Origin: an uncultured Collinsella sp.
Lineage (GTDB): Bacteria > Actinomycetota > Coriobacteriia > Coriobacteriales > Coriobacteriaceae
NCBI GenBank assembly: GCA_905209765.1
Contig: CAJLUE010000052.1
Location: 1 to 12,189, forward strand
Direction: 5' to 3'
DNA: 12,189 nt
Shown: positions 1-7,400 of the stretch, piece by piece
Position numbering within the stretch: position 1 is the stretch's first letter
Layout: each line of letters opens with the position of its first letter
Translations under genes and position numbers: made by a program
Notes under the pieces: model-generated
What the model was told of the DNA's origin: nothing
Database searches by the model: none
Seen by the model: only the letters and a program-made list of their open reading frames with translations

Positions 1-1460
1 GCCCATGCGGCGTGGCTGCGGCAAAGGTCGTCGCCCTCGAGCGCGCCGGCAAGGTCGTAGCTGGTATCGGCTTTAGCCGCCAGCAGGTGCTCGCGGACAA
101 CGCCGAGCTCGGGAACCAAGCGCGGCGGCAAAATCGCCAGGCCCATGACCTCGATCAGACCGATGTTCTCCTTTTTAATATGGTGATACTCGGCATGCGG
201 GTGGAATACGCCCAGCGGATGATCGCCGGTCGTGATGTTGCAGCGAAGCGTTAGGTAGGCCTCGTAGATCTCGCCGCCGGCGTTGCCGCGGGAGTCGACG
301 CGGCGGATGACGGGCGTCACGGTGTTGTGCGCTACGCCGTCGGCCGTGTGCGCGATAACGCCCACAGACTCGTCGGTCCACTCGCGCCAGGCGAGGATAA
401 TCTTCTCGGCAGCGTCGAGCAACTGGGCGCGGTCGTGCGAGCGCAGTCGCAGCACCGAAAGCGGCCACTGCAACACGGTACCGCTGACCTGGTCAAAGCC
501 GGGCACGTTAAACTGCGAGACTTCGGTGGCATGCATCATGGGGAACTCGTGTGCGCCGCCCTGGAAGTGGTCGTGCGACAGAATCGAGCCGCCCACGATG
601 GGCAGGTCGGCGTTGGAGCCGATAAAGTAGTGCGGGAACAGGTCGACAAAGTCGAGCAGGCAGGTCAGGCTCTTGCGATCCACGTGCATCGGGCGATGCT
701 TGGAGCTCATGGCAATGCAGTGCTCGTTAAAGTACGCATACGGGCTGTACTGGAAGCCCCAGCGCTCGCCGTCGAGCTGGATGGGGATAACGCGCAGGTT
801 CTGACGGGCGGGGTGGGCGCCGCCGTCGGTTGCGGCGGAGCGTCCAGGGTAGCCTTCGTTTTCGATGCACAGCTGGCAGGCGGGATACTTCTCGCCCGTG
901 TTCTTGGCCGCACCGGCCGCGGCGATATCGCGCGGGTCCTTCTCAGGCTTGGACAGGTTGATGGTGATCTCGAGGTCGCCCCAGTTGGTGGGGGTGCTCC
1001 ATTTGATATTGCGCGCGATGGCGGCGCGGCGCACGTAACCGGCGTCACAGCACAGGCCGTAGAACCAGTCGGTCGCGGCGCGGGGCTCGTTGACGCCCAT
1101 ACGTCCGTTGAACTCCTCGTTTACAACCGAAGGCCTCGGCATGAGCGTGCCCATGATGCGCATGGCGATGCGGTCGCGTCCCGATGTCGTATCCTCGGCG
1201 GCACCGTTGGCAACGGCGACCTCGGCAAGTGCGGCAAGCGTGCCTTCAAGGTCAAAGTTGGGCAGGGTATCGGGGTGCAAGAGCGAGAGTTTCTCGACCT
1301 GGAGCGCCCAGGCCATGTCGAGTGCCGGCCCCGTGGCGCCGATGCACTCCAGAATGGTGTTGTATGCCCAGATGCGGTCGTCCTGTCCGACCATCGATCG
1401 GTGGATAGCATACTCAATCAGGCCCTGCGCAGCCTCGCGCACATCAGTCATTACAGCCAT
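1..1460 (-). CDS. galT: UDP-glucose--hexose-1-phosphate uridylyltransferase, family 2 (3' end beyond window)
   Basis: This is the second Leloir enzyme. It exchanges UDP between UDP-glucose and galactose-1-phosphate in the cytoplasm. The minus-strand frame is open from about 1460 to the window edge, giving about 486 visible residues. The family-2 enzyme is usually a little under or around 500 residues, so only a short C-terminal piece is missing. What is seen: a SHDHFQGG motif near residues 295-302 (H-x-H-x-Q active-site type), a CQLC motif followed by ENEGYPGR, and late His-rich segments (GVFHPHAEYHH). These fit the clostridial/actinobacterial family rather than E. coli-type GalT. Two in-frame ATGs are possible. 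The one at 1460 has AAGGGGG about 10 nt upstream and is preferred. The one at 1451 forms TAATG with the galK stop. Either way galT is translationally coupled to galK and shares its control. Identification is firm; the exact start is less certain. Confidence 0.93.
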   Translation of the reverse strand, partial: MAVMTDVREAAQGLIEYAIHRSMVGQDDRIWAYNTILECIGATGPALDMAWALQVEKLSLLHPDTLPNFDLEGTLAALAEVAVANGAAEDTTSGRDRIAMRIMGTLMPRPSVVNEEFNGRMGVNEPRAATDWFYGLCCDAGYVRRAAIARNIKWSTPTNWGDLEITINLSKPEKDPRDIAAAGAAKNTGEKYPACQLCIENEGYPGRSAATDGGAHPARQNLRVIPIQLDGERWGFQYSPYAYFNEHCIAMSSKHRPMHVDRKSLTCLLDFVDLFPHYFIGSNADLPIVGGSILSHDHFQGGAHEFPMMHATEVSQFNVPGFDQVSGTVLQWPLSVLRLRSHDRAQLLDAAEKIILAWREWTDESVGVIAHTADGVAHNTVTPVIRRVDSRGNAGGEIYEAYLTLRCNITTGDHPLGVFHPHAEYHHIKKENIGLIEVMGLAILPPRLVPELGVVREHLLAAKADTSYDLAGALEGDDLCRSHAAW

Positions 1461-2656
1461 GCCGCGTAAGCCCCCTTGTCAGAAATCGCGTAGTGGCGGG
1501 CAGAGCCCTCGCCCAGCCAGCTGTTCATCTTGGTGATAAAGGCGTCGACCAGGTCGAGCGGCACGAAGGCCTGAATGGTACCGCCAAAGCCGCCGCCGTG
1601 GATGCGGACGGCGCCGCGGCCGTCGAGTACATGCTCGGCCAGTGCCAGGGCATACATCGAGGGCTGTTCGGAGCCCAGCTTGGCAACGACGTTTTGCAGG
1701 TACATGGCAGAGCTGGCGCCCGACTCGCGCGTCAGGACCAGGAACTGATCGATATCGCCGGCGTTAAGGGCTGCCCAGCGCTTATCGACCAGGCCGTTTT
1801 CATACCAGTAGTGAACGGCGCGCAGGCAGGCGCGGTCGCCCAGCTTGGCGCGCAGTTCGGGGAGCTTGGCGTCAAAGTCGGCAACGTCGACCTCGCACAG
1901 GCGTGTCTTGCCAAACTCGGCGGCGATGTCTTGCATCTCGCGCGGAACGGCGGCGTAGTCGTCGGTGGCGGCCACGTGGTCGGCACCGACCTTAACGAGC
2001 ACGAGCGCATAACCGTGATCCTCAAAGTTGAGCTCGAGCTTCTGGGTCTTAGGCTGGGCTTGATCCTCAAAGTCCATGTAGGCAAGGCCGCCCAGGCACA
2101 CAGCGGCCTGGTCCATAAGACCGCAAGGCTTGCCGTAGTAGTTGTTCTCGGTGCGCTGGCTCATCTGGGCGAGTGCGACGGGCTCAATCGCGGGCGCGCC
2201 CCAAAGCGTCTCCATAGCGCGGCCGTATGCCGCCTCGACAGCAGCGGAGCTCGAAAGACCGCCGCCCGAGGGGACGGAGCAGGTAAAGGCGAAGTCGAAA
2301 CCCTTGGGCTCAACACCAAGCGCTGCAATCTCGTGGGCCATACCGCGCACGAGGCTTGCGGACGTGCCCTTCTCGGACTCCTGAACATCCAGCGTGTCGA
2401 GCGTGATCTCAAAGGTAGGGTAGCCCTCATCGGCAATGCGGACCTTGTTGGAGTCGGTTGCCACGGCGATGCCGTCGACAGCGACATCGAGCGAGCCAGC
2501 GATAACGTGGCCACCCTCGTGGTCGGTGTGGTTGCCGCTGATCTCGGAACGGCCGGGCGCGTGCACGTAGAGCACCTGGCGCTCGTCGATGGGGCCAAAC
2601 TCCTCCTCAAACAGCTTGGTGAGGGTGGCGAGTATCTTTTCGTCGGGGGCGGTCAT
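1451..2656 (-). CDS. galK: Galactokinase
   Basis: It phosphorylates galactose at C1 with ATP, the entry step of the Leloir pathway, and belongs to the GHMP kinase family. The protein is 401 residues, normal for the family. What is seen: the galactokinase signature GRSEISGNHTDHEGG at residues 35-49, the ATP-binding loop PSGGGLSSSAA at 129-139, GLMDQ with the likely catalytic Asp at 182, and the third GHMP motif HGGGFGGT at 353-360. The signature differs from the E. coli form (GRVNLIGEHTDY-like) in the way seen in clostridial and actinobacterial relatives. The start at 2656 is chosen because GGAAAGGA lies just upstream and it leaves a normal-length N-terminus. The frame stays open for about 100 further codons, but those would run through the operators. 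Its stop overlaps the galT start region. Two operator copies lie 42-125 bp upstream, so repression by the divergent LacI-family protein is likely. Confidence 0.96.
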   Translation of the reverse strand: MTAPDEKILATLTKLFEEEFGPIDERQVLYVHAPGRSEISGNHTDHEGGHVIAGSLDVAVDGIAVATDSNKVRIADEGYPTFEITLDTLDVQESEKGTSASLVRGMAHEIAALGVEPKGFDFAFTCSVPSGGGLSSSAAVEAAYGRAMETLWGAPAIEPVALAQMSQRTENNYYGKPCGLMDQAAVCLGGLAYMDFEDQAQPKTQKLELNFEDHGYALVLVKVGADHVAATDDYAAVPREMQDIAAEFGKTRLCEVDVADFDAKLPELRAKLGDRACLRAVHYWYENGLVDKRWAALNAGDIDQFLVLTRESGASSAMYLQNVVAKLGSEQPSMYALALAEHVLDGRGAVRIHGGGFGGTIQAFVPLDLVDAFITKMNSWLGEGSARHYAISDKGAYAAWL

Positions 2657-2697
2657 ACGGGTCCTTTCCTTGACGCCGGAGAGACTGGTCCGTGTCA

Positions 2698-2714
2698 TTA
2701 TGAGTACGTTAACA
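2698..2714 (+). promoter_or_regulatory. LacI-type operator copy O1 (galK-proximal)
   Basis: The sequence is TTATGAGTACGTTAACA, centred on a CG step at 2707/2708, 42 bp upstream of the galK ATG. It is identical over 17 bp to O2 in the opposite orientation. A central CG flanked by imperfect dyad halves (TGAGTAC and GTTAACA) is typical of LacI-family sites. The regulator's hinge segment (RPSYAGRSL) has the Leu that contacts such a CG in the family. Binding by the adjacent regulator is inferred. Confidence 0.7.
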
Positions 2715-2764
2715 ATATTGAGCACCACAAACCAGACGTTCGCGGCGCCGCACGTTAAAGGGTA

Positions 2765-2781
2765 TGTTAACGTACTCATAA
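2765..2781 (-). promoter_or_regulatory. LacI-type operator copy O2 (inverted)
   Basis: This is the exact reverse complement of O1 over 17 bp, with its CG centre at 2771/2772. The centre-to-centre distance to O1 is 64 bp, about six helical turns, so two bound proteins would lie on roughly the same DNA face. It sits next to the best galK promoter candidate, where binding would block transcription. Confidence 0.7.
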
Positions 2782-2888
2782 CACAATGTATCTCCTTTTT
2801 TGAGAATCTGGTAATCGGTAGATTTTCGGCCGTGAACGGTGTGGCCGTATGGACATATGGAGCAAAAGAACCGCTGATAGAAAAAGTA

Positions 2889-2901
2889 GAGTACGTTAAC
2901 A
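2889..2901 (+). promoter_or_regulatory. LacI-type operator copy O3 (regulator-proximal)
   Basis: GAGTACGTTAACA matches O1 over 13 bp in the same orientation, with its CG centre at 2894/2895. It lies 93 bp upstream of the GTG start of the regulator gene and 123 bp (centre to centre) from O2. Its position suggests autoregulation or a looping site. Confidence 0.65.
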
Positions 2902-2994
2902 TGCGTCCGACGATAGCGGGCTTCGGCGCGGGGTGTGTTTCTGCCCGGGCCGACATTCGCACTATTCAGATCTTGCGAGAGCGAAGGTGATTTT

Positions 2995-4026
2995 GTGGCA
3001 AGGCGCCCTTTCAACGATACGGGTACGCGTCCGGTATCCATGGCCGACGTTGCCCGCGCTGCCGGTGTTTCGCAACAGACGGTTTCGCGCGTTGCCAACG
3101 GATTGCCCAACGTTAACGAACAGACGCGCCAGCGCGTGCAAGCCGCTATGCAAGAGCTCGGCTTCCGTCCGAGCTATGCCGGCCGTTCGTTGCGTGACGG
3201 CCGTTACCATTCGGTCGGCCTGTGCGTCAACGATGTCACCAAGTTTGGCAACCTTTCAATGATCGACGGCATCGCCAGCGCTGCTCGCGAGCATAATTGC
3301 GCCATCACACTGGTCGAGATGTCCAAGACCGAGGAATTCTCTCTTGCCGAGGCAACACGCCGTATGGCCGCGCTGCCCGTGGACGGCATCATTATCGGCA
3401 TGAGCCGTATGGCTCCCGATTTTGAGACGTTCGATCCGTTGCCGGGTATTGGCACGGTCATCGTTACCATGTATGCGCACCCGCGGGTGACTACGGTTGA
3501 CTCCGATCATTACGGCTGCTCGCTCTTGCTTATGGATCACCTGTTTGAGCTGGGGCACGAGCAGATTCGCTATATTGGCGGCCCGTCGTTCTCGGTCGAC
3601 GAACAATTTCGTCGCGCCGGTTGGCAGGATGCACTCGAGCGTAAACACATCGAGCCGGCAGAGCCGCTCGAGGGCGACTGGTCTGCCAACAGCGGTTACG
3701 AGGCCGGTAGGTACCTGGCCGAGCACGATCGCACCATGACGGCGATCTATGCGGCAAACGATCAGATGGCAAATGGCGCCATTGCAGCGCTGCGCGATAG
3801 CGGCTTGCGCGTGCCCGAGGACGTGAGCGTGGTGGGCGTCGACGATTCGCTCGATGATTTTGTCGCACACAACGAGCTCACGACCGTTCGATTTGATTTG
3901 CATCAGCGTGGACGCGAGGTGTTCGAGCACGCGGTTCCCAAGGCGGGGGCAACGGACAAAACCGTCGCCATTCGCATCCCCGGTCAGCTCATCGTTCGAC
4001 ATAGCACGGCAGAGCCTCGCGCATAG
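2995..4026 (+). CDS. LacI-family transcriptional regulator, probable galactose-operon repressor
   Basis: A cytoplasmic DNA-binding repressor of the LacI/GalR family, 343 residues, which is normal size. What is seen: an N-terminal helix-turn-helix MADVARAAGVSQQTVSRVA (residues 16-34), the hinge region RPSYAGRSLRDG (58-69), then a periplasmic-binding-protein-like sugar domain with VDGIIIG, IYAANDQMANGA and VPEDVSVVGVDDS blocks. The GTG start at 2995 is chosen because GAAGGTGA lies a few bases upstream and the HTH then begins at a normal distance. An in-frame ATG at 2935 has no good ribosome site and adds a sequence unlike the family. It is divergent from galK, and three operator-like copies lie between them, so it most likely represses galKT and itself until a galactose-related inducer binds. 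The effector is inferred from context only; another sugar is possible. Confidence 0.93.
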   Translation: MARRPFNDTGTRPVSMADVARAAGVSQQTVSRVANGLPNVNEQTRQRVQAAMQELGFRPSYAGRSLRDGRYHSVGLCVNDVTKFGNLSMIDGIASAAREHNCAITLVEMSKTEEFSLAEATRRMAALPVDGIIIGMSRMAPDFETFDPLPGIGTVIVTMYAHPRVTTVDSDHYGCSLLLMDHLFELGHEQIRYIGGPSFSVDEQFRRAGWQDALERKHIEPAEPLEGDWSANSGYEAGRYLAEHDRTMTAIYAANDQMANGAIAALRDSGLRVPEDVSVVGVDDSLDDFVAHNELTTVRFDLHQRGREVFEHAVPKAGATDKTVAIRIPGQLIVRHSTAEPRA

Positions 4027-4045
4027 TTTTTGCAGGTAAACGGAG

Positions 4046-4076
4046 CTTTATCGCATTTCAATAACAATCGATAAGG
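4046..4076 (+). terminator. Weak dyad after the LacI-family gene, possible terminator or operator
   Basis: CTTTATCG and CGATAAGG can pair (eight pairs including one G-U) across a 15-nt spacer, 20 bp after the regulator's stop. There is no following T-run, so termination is doubtful. It may instead be a protein site upstream of the flavodiiron gene promoter. Confidence 0.25.
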
Positions 4077-4112
4077 ATGCCGGTAGATAGCTGTGGCTCT
4101 AAAGGCGAGTGT

Positions 4113-4146
4113 TATGATAGACGGGTTCTTTTGTCTATCTAGGAGG
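4113..4146 (+). promoter_or_regulatory. Flavodiiron gene promoter, dyad and ribosome-binding site
   Basis: A good -10 box TATGAT lies at 4113-4118; no convincing -35 is seen at the usual spacing, which suggests an activator-dependent or extended promoter. A perfect 7-bp inverted repeat, GATAGAC (4116-4122) and GTCTATC (4133-4139), straddles the predicted transcription start and ends one base before the strong ribosome site AGGAGG (4141-4146). Because the left arm overlaps the -10 box, a repressor operator is more likely than an RNA hairpin. Confidence 0.5.
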
Positions 4147-4155
4147 CTTTGCCTG

Positions 4156-5316
4156 ATGGAGATCACCAAGGATATCCGCTATATTGGCGTCGACGATCAC
4201 GACATTGACCTGTTCGAGGGCCAGTACGACGTGTCCGAGAACGGCATGGCATACAACAGCTATGTTATCTTGGGCGATAAAATTGCTGTCGCCGATTCGG
4301 TCGACGCTGGCTTTGTCGACGAGTGGCTCGGCAACCTCGAGGCCGCGCTCGATGGCCGTACGCCCGACTACCTGGTTGTCCATCACATGGAGCCCGATCA
4401 TTCCGCCGGTATCGCCGCCTTTATGGAGCGCTATCCCCAGGCGCAGATTGTGGCTAGCATGGGTGCTTTCCGCATGATGGTCAACTACTTTGGCACCGAC
4501 TTCTCCGAGCGCAAGATGGTCGTCAAAGATGGCGACGTGCTCGACCTGGGCGGCCACAGCCTAACCTTTGTCGGTGCTCCCAACGTGCACTGGCCCGAGG
4601 TGTTGTTCTCCTACGAGGCCACCGACAAGGTGCTCTTTAGTGCCGACGGCTTTGGCAAGTTTGGCGCCAACGACATCGAGGATCCCGAGGGCTGGGCTTG
4701 CGAAGCGCGCCGTTACTACTTTGGCATCGTGGGCAAGTTCGGCAAGTTTGTGCAGGCCGTGCTCAAGAAGGCCGCCAATCTGGACATCCAGATCATTTGC
4801 CCGCTTCACGGCCCCGTGCTGACCGAGAACCTGGGCTATTACCTCGACACCTACAACACCTGGTCGAGCTACCAGCCCGAGGACGAGGGCATCACGATTG
4901 CCTATGCGAGCGTGTATGGCCATCTGAAAGCTGCCGTTGAGGAGCTCGCATCTGCGCTCGAGGCCCGCGGCCAGAAGGTCTCCGTCTTTGACTTGGCTCG
5001 CGATGATATGGCCGAGGCCGTTGAGGACGCGTTCCGCTACGACCGCCTGGTGCTCGCTTCCATCACCTATCAGGGCGAGATCTTCCCGTTCATGAGCACC
5101 TTTATCCATACGCTTGCCGAGCACGCCTATCAGAACCGCACGGTTGCGCTCGTCGAGGCCGGTTCCTGGGCGCCTGCCGCTGCCAAGGTTATGACCAAGG
5201 AGCTCGAGGGCATGAAGGACATCGCCCTGACGCAGAACAAAGTGACCGTCCTGGGTTCGCTCAACGACGCATCGCGCGCCCAGATCGAGGCCCTCGCCGA
5301 CGAGCTTTCCAAGTAG
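4156..5316 (+). CDS. Flavodiiron protein (A-type flavoprotein; O2 and/or NO reductase)
   Basis: A cytoplasmic enzyme that reduces O2 to water or NO to N2O, protecting anaerobes from oxygen or nitrosative stress. The protein is 386 residues, the standard two-domain length. Residues 1-245 form the metallo-beta-lactamase-like diiron domain. All expected ligands are seen: H77, E79 and D81 in HMEPDH, H145 in PNVHWPE, D164 in FSADGFG, and H218 in CPLHGP. Residues 246-386 form the flavodoxin-like FMN domain, beginning ITIAYASVYGHL. There is no C-terminal rubredoxin or flavin-reductase extension, so it needs a separate electron donor, not seen here. The start at 4156 is set by AGGAGG 9 nt upstream; an in-frame ATG at 4093 lies before the promoter's -10 box and is rejected. 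It is monocistronic: it has its own promoter and a strong terminator. Whether O2 or NO is the main substrate cannot be read from the sequence. Confidence 0.95.
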   Translation: MEITKDIRYIGVDDHDIDLFEGQYDVSENGMAYNSYVILGDKIAVADSVDAGFVDEWLGNLEAALDGRTPDYLVVHHMEPDHSAGIAAFMERYPQAQIVASMGAFRMMVNYFGTDFSERKMVVKDGDVLDLGGHSLTFVGAPNVHWPEVLFSYEATDKVLFSADGFGKFGANDIEDPEGWACEARRYYFGIVGKFGKFVQAVLKKAANLDIQIICPLHGPVLTENLGYYLDTYNTWSSYQPEDEGITIAYASVYGHLKAAVEELASALEARGQKVSVFDLARDDMAEAVEDAFRYDRLVLASITYQGEIFPFMSTFIHTLAEHAYQNRTVALVEAGSWAPAAAKVMTKELEGMKDIALTQNKVTVLGSLNDASRAQIEALADELSK

Positions 5317-5338
5317 CGATATTTCGCTTTTGACGTTC

Positions 5339-5380
5339 AACCACCACAAAGGGGACAGGCCCTTTGTGGTGGTTTTTGTT
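5339..5380 (+). terminator. Strong intrinsic terminator of the flavodiiron gene
   Basis: A perfect 15-bp stem (5339-5353 with 5360-5374) closes a 6-nt loop GACAGG and is followed by TTTTTGTT on the plus strand. It begins 22 nt after the flavodiiron stop. The T-run touches the stop codon of the convergent DeoR gene. On the minus strand there is no T-run after the stem, so it serves mainly the plus strand. Confidence 0.92.
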
Positions 5381-6183
5381 TAAGCGTCAGCGATGAGGAG
5401 ATTTGGGCGGGCGTCGTCGACGATCTCGGCGATTGAGGTGGCAACGGCATGATCGGGGTCACGGTCCATCACGATGGTGTCGACATCTGCCAGCTCGGCA
5501 AAGCGGTACATGCCGCGTCCGTTAACCTTGCTGGCGTCCATGAGGGCGACGCTTTGATGGGCTGCGGCGATCATAGCCGTTTTGGTCTCGGCCATTTGGG
5601 GAAAGTCGGTCGTAAAGCCGCAGCGGGGGACAAAAGCGCCGGGGCACATGACGGCAAGGTCGGCGTGGACCATTTGGAGCGCCTGCATGGTAAGTGGACC
5701 GTACAGATAGCGATGACCTTTGCGCAGTGCCCCACCCAGCATGACGACATCGACCGAGGGCATGCTCTCGTCGATGTAATCGGCGATGGTAATGTCGGCC
5801 GTGATGACGGTGATGCCGTCGCGCTGATCGAGGAGCCGGACGAACTCGAGCGCCGTGGTGCCCGAGTCGACAAGCAGCGTGTCGCCATTGCCGACGAGCT
5901 CGATGGCGCTTTGCGCGATGGCCTGCTTGGCGGCGACATTGACGTTGATGCGGCGATCCTGGGTGGATACGGTCAGTCGCTTCTGGAGAGACACGGCGCC
6001 ACCATGCGTGCGGCGCAACTTGCCGGACTCGGCGAGCGCGTCCAGGTCGGCGCGGGCGGTAACGGAGGACACGCCAAAGGTCTGGGCGATTTCTGCCACT
6101 TGCACCGAGGCGTTATGTTCGAGCATTTCCATGATGGCGGAACGACGCTCATCGGCGAAAGCTCGGGTTGTCGCATGGGCCAT
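5380..6183 (-). CDS. DeoR/GlpR-family sugar-phosphate-responsive regulator
   Basis: A transcriptional regulator, usually a repressor released by a phosphorylated sugar. The protein is 267 residues, typical for the family. What is seen: an N-terminal winged helix (about residues 12-66) with AEIAQTFGVSSVTARADL as helix-turn-helix and the family wing LRRTHGGAV (56-64). The C-terminal sugar-phosphate sensor carries DSGTT (106-110), the LGG...GHRYLYG block (149-162) and DASK (216-219). The start at 6183 has GGAG 5 nt upstream. It converges on the flavodiiron terminator and is divergent from the class II aldolase, with a shared AT-rich control region holding repeated TTTTC/GAAAA boxes. Control of the aldolase gene and of itself is therefore the simplest inference, with a fructose- or tagatose-type phosphate as possible effector. 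The exact regulon cannot be seen. Confidence 0.92.
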   Translation of the reverse strand: MAHATTRAFADERRSAIMEMLEHNASVQVAEIAQTFGVSSVTARADLDALAESGKLRRTHGGAVSLQKRLTVSTQDRRINVNVAAKQAIAQSAIELVGNGDTLLVDSGTTALEFVRLLDQRDGITVITADITIADYIDESMPSVDVVMLGGALRKGHRYLYGPLTMQALQMVHADLAVMCPGAFVPRCGFTTDFPQMAETKTAMIAAAHQSVALMDASKVNGRGMYRFAELADVDTIVMDRDPDHAVATSIAEIVDDARPNLLIADA

Positions 6184-6518
6184 AGCTGCTCCATTCTCAA
6201 CCGAAATTTGCAGGAATTGTGTTGAGTCTATTTTCGTTCATTTTCTTTTTGAGTAAGAAAACGCCTTTCGATTACTTATTTTTTCTATAAAAGAAAGACG
6301 CTGAACGCCCAAAATTCAATATCGAACATGCCCACTCGGCTCAAATTCCTTCCGTTTACTTTTCAAAAACGACGGTATTGACCTGCATGGGCTCAATATC
6401 TCGCACGTGCAAAGCCGCTGAATTTCATACAATGAGCGCAGTAAAACGCAAGGTAAAACGCCTTGTGAACAACTACGCCCGATGTCCAGATGCGGGCGAG
6501 GGAGAGGAGCAAACGCTC
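6184..6518. promoter_or_regulatory. Divergent DeoR-gene / aldolase control region
   Basis: This 335-bp region carries no gene. From 6205 to 6370 it is strikingly AT-rich. TTTTC occurs at 6231 and 6241 (10-bp period). A perfect dyad TTTTCTT (6241-6247) and AAGAAAA (6255-6261) has a 7-bp spacer; another short dyad, TTTC (6282-6285) and GAAA (6293-6296), also has a 7-bp spacer and encloses TATAAA, a possible -10. A 9-bp direct repeat GTAAAACGC occurs at 6441 and 6453. TACAAT at 6428-6433 is another -10 candidate, without a clear -35. The aldolase ribosome site GGAGAGGAG lies at 6501-6509. The boxes are plausible DeoR-family sites, by position only. Confidence 0.45.
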
Positions 6519-7376
6519 ATGGCACTTGTTACCACCGAAAAGATGCTCAAGGACGCTCAGGCCGGCCACTACGCCGTCGGCGCGTTCAACGTCGAGAACC
6601 TCGAGTTTGTTATGGCCGTTCTGGCCGCTGCCGAGGAGACCAAGTCCCCCGTCATCATGCAGACCACCCCGGGCACCATCAAGACCGCTGGTCTGGACTA
6701 CTTCTACGGCATGGTCAAGGCTGCCGCCGAGCGCGCTTCCGTGCCCGTCGCTCTGCACCTCGATCACGGCGATGGCTATGACCGCTGCATGCAGGCTTTC
6801 CGCACCGGCTATACCTCTGTCATGATCGACGGTTCGCACGAGTCCTTCGAGGACAACATCGCCCTGACCAAGTCCGTCGCCGACGCTGGCCGCGCCATGG
6901 GCGTGCCCGTCGAGGCCGAGCTCGGTAAGGTTGGCGGCAAGGAGGACGACGGTCCCGCGGTTGAGGGCGAGAGCCCCTACACCGATCCGGCTGAGGCCAA
7001 GGAGTTCGTCGAGCGTACCGGCTGCACCTCCCTCGCTATTGGCGTTGGCACCAGCCACGGTGTGTACACGAGCGATCCGCACATCGAGCAGTCCGTGGTC
7101 AAGGCCATCCGCGACGCCGTCGACGTGCCGCTGGTCCTGCACGGCACCTCTGGTGTGCCCGATGAGCAGGTTGCCGAGGCTGTGAAGAACGGCATCTGCA
7201 AGGTTAACTACGCCACCGAGCTGCGTCAGGCCTACACCAAGGGCTTCATGGCCTACATGGCCGAGAACCCCGCCTGCTTCGATCCCAAGAAGCCGGCCAA
7301 GGAGGGCATGCGTGAGATCACCGAGCTGGTTAAGATCCGCATGACCAACCTCAACTCTGTGGGCAAGGCAGAGTAA
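6519..7376 (+). CDS. Class II fructose-bisphosphate (or tagatose-bisphosphate) aldolase
   Basis: A zinc-dependent aldolase that cleaves fructose- or tagatose-1,6-bisphosphate to dihydroxyacetone phosphate and glyceraldehyde-3-phosphate, in the cytoplasm. The protein is 285 residues, the exact length class of GatY/AgaY/FbaA-type enzymes. What is seen: HLDHG with the catalytic Asp82 and zinc ligand His83, SVMIDGSHES (100-109), EAELGKVGG (132-140), the GTSHGVY block with zinc ligand His180, LHGTSG with zinc ligand His208, and KVNYATELR (228-236). The start at 6519 is chosen from GAGAGGAG 9 nt upstream and from family length; upstream in-frame ATGs add unrelated sequence. Codons are strongly biased to the C/G-ending set (GCC, AAG, GAC, CTG), suggesting high expression. 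A general glycolytic role is most likely. The DeoR neighbour leaves a tagatose or fructose pathway role open, since substrate choice cannot be read reliably. Confidence 0.94.
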   Translation: MALVTTEKMLKDAQAGHYAVGAFNVENLEFVMAVLAAAEETKSPVIMQTTPGTIKTAGLDYFYGMVKAAAERASVPVALHLDHGDGYDRCMQAFRTGYTSVMIDGSHESFEDNIALTKSVADAGRAMGVPVEAELGKVGGKEDDGPAVEGESPYTDPAEAKEFVERTGCTSLAIGVGTSHGVYTSDPHIEQSVVKAIRDAVDVPLVLHGTSGVPDEQVAEAVKNGICKVNYATELRQAYTKGFMAYMAENPACFDPKKPAKEGMREITELVKIRMTNLNSVGKAE

Positions 7377-7400
7377 CAGCAAGGGTACTCTGATCCCACC

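Larger units (their letters stand above)
2657..2994. promoter_or_regulatory. galK / LacI-family regulator divergent control region
   Basis: This 338-bp intergenic region separates the divergent galK and regulator genes. It must hold both promoters and is visibly more AT-rich than the flanking genes. It contains three related operator copies (listed separately) and a half-site-like ACGTTAAAG near 2752-2760. On the minus strand, TTACCA and TACATT separated by 18 bp, close to the middle operator, are a weak candidate galK promoter. I could not place a convincing plus-strand promoter. The plus-strand ribosome site GAAGGTGA at 2983-2990 fixes the GTG start of the regulator. Confidence 0.7.

Noticed and set aside
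327..1469. Long plus-strand ORF opposite galT
   Set aside because: It lies wholly antisense to a clearly conserved gene, has no protein-like motifs, and is explained by the strong third-position GC bias of galT.
1493..2758. 421-residue plus-strand ORF opposite galK
   Set aside because: It is a mirror of galK codon bias, has low-complexity Gly/Ala/Val/Leu-rich content, and lacks any recognisable domain.
3108..3120. ACGTTAAC inside the LacI-family gene as a fourth operator
   Set aside because: It encodes the conserved PNVNEQTR segment and matches only the right half of the operator; internal operators cannot be excluded but are not supported.
6378..6518. N-terminal extension of the aldolase from upstream in-frame ATGs (6378, 6432)
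   Set aside because: The 6519 start gives the exact family length and canonical residue numbering and has the best ribosome site; the extension is unlike aldolases.
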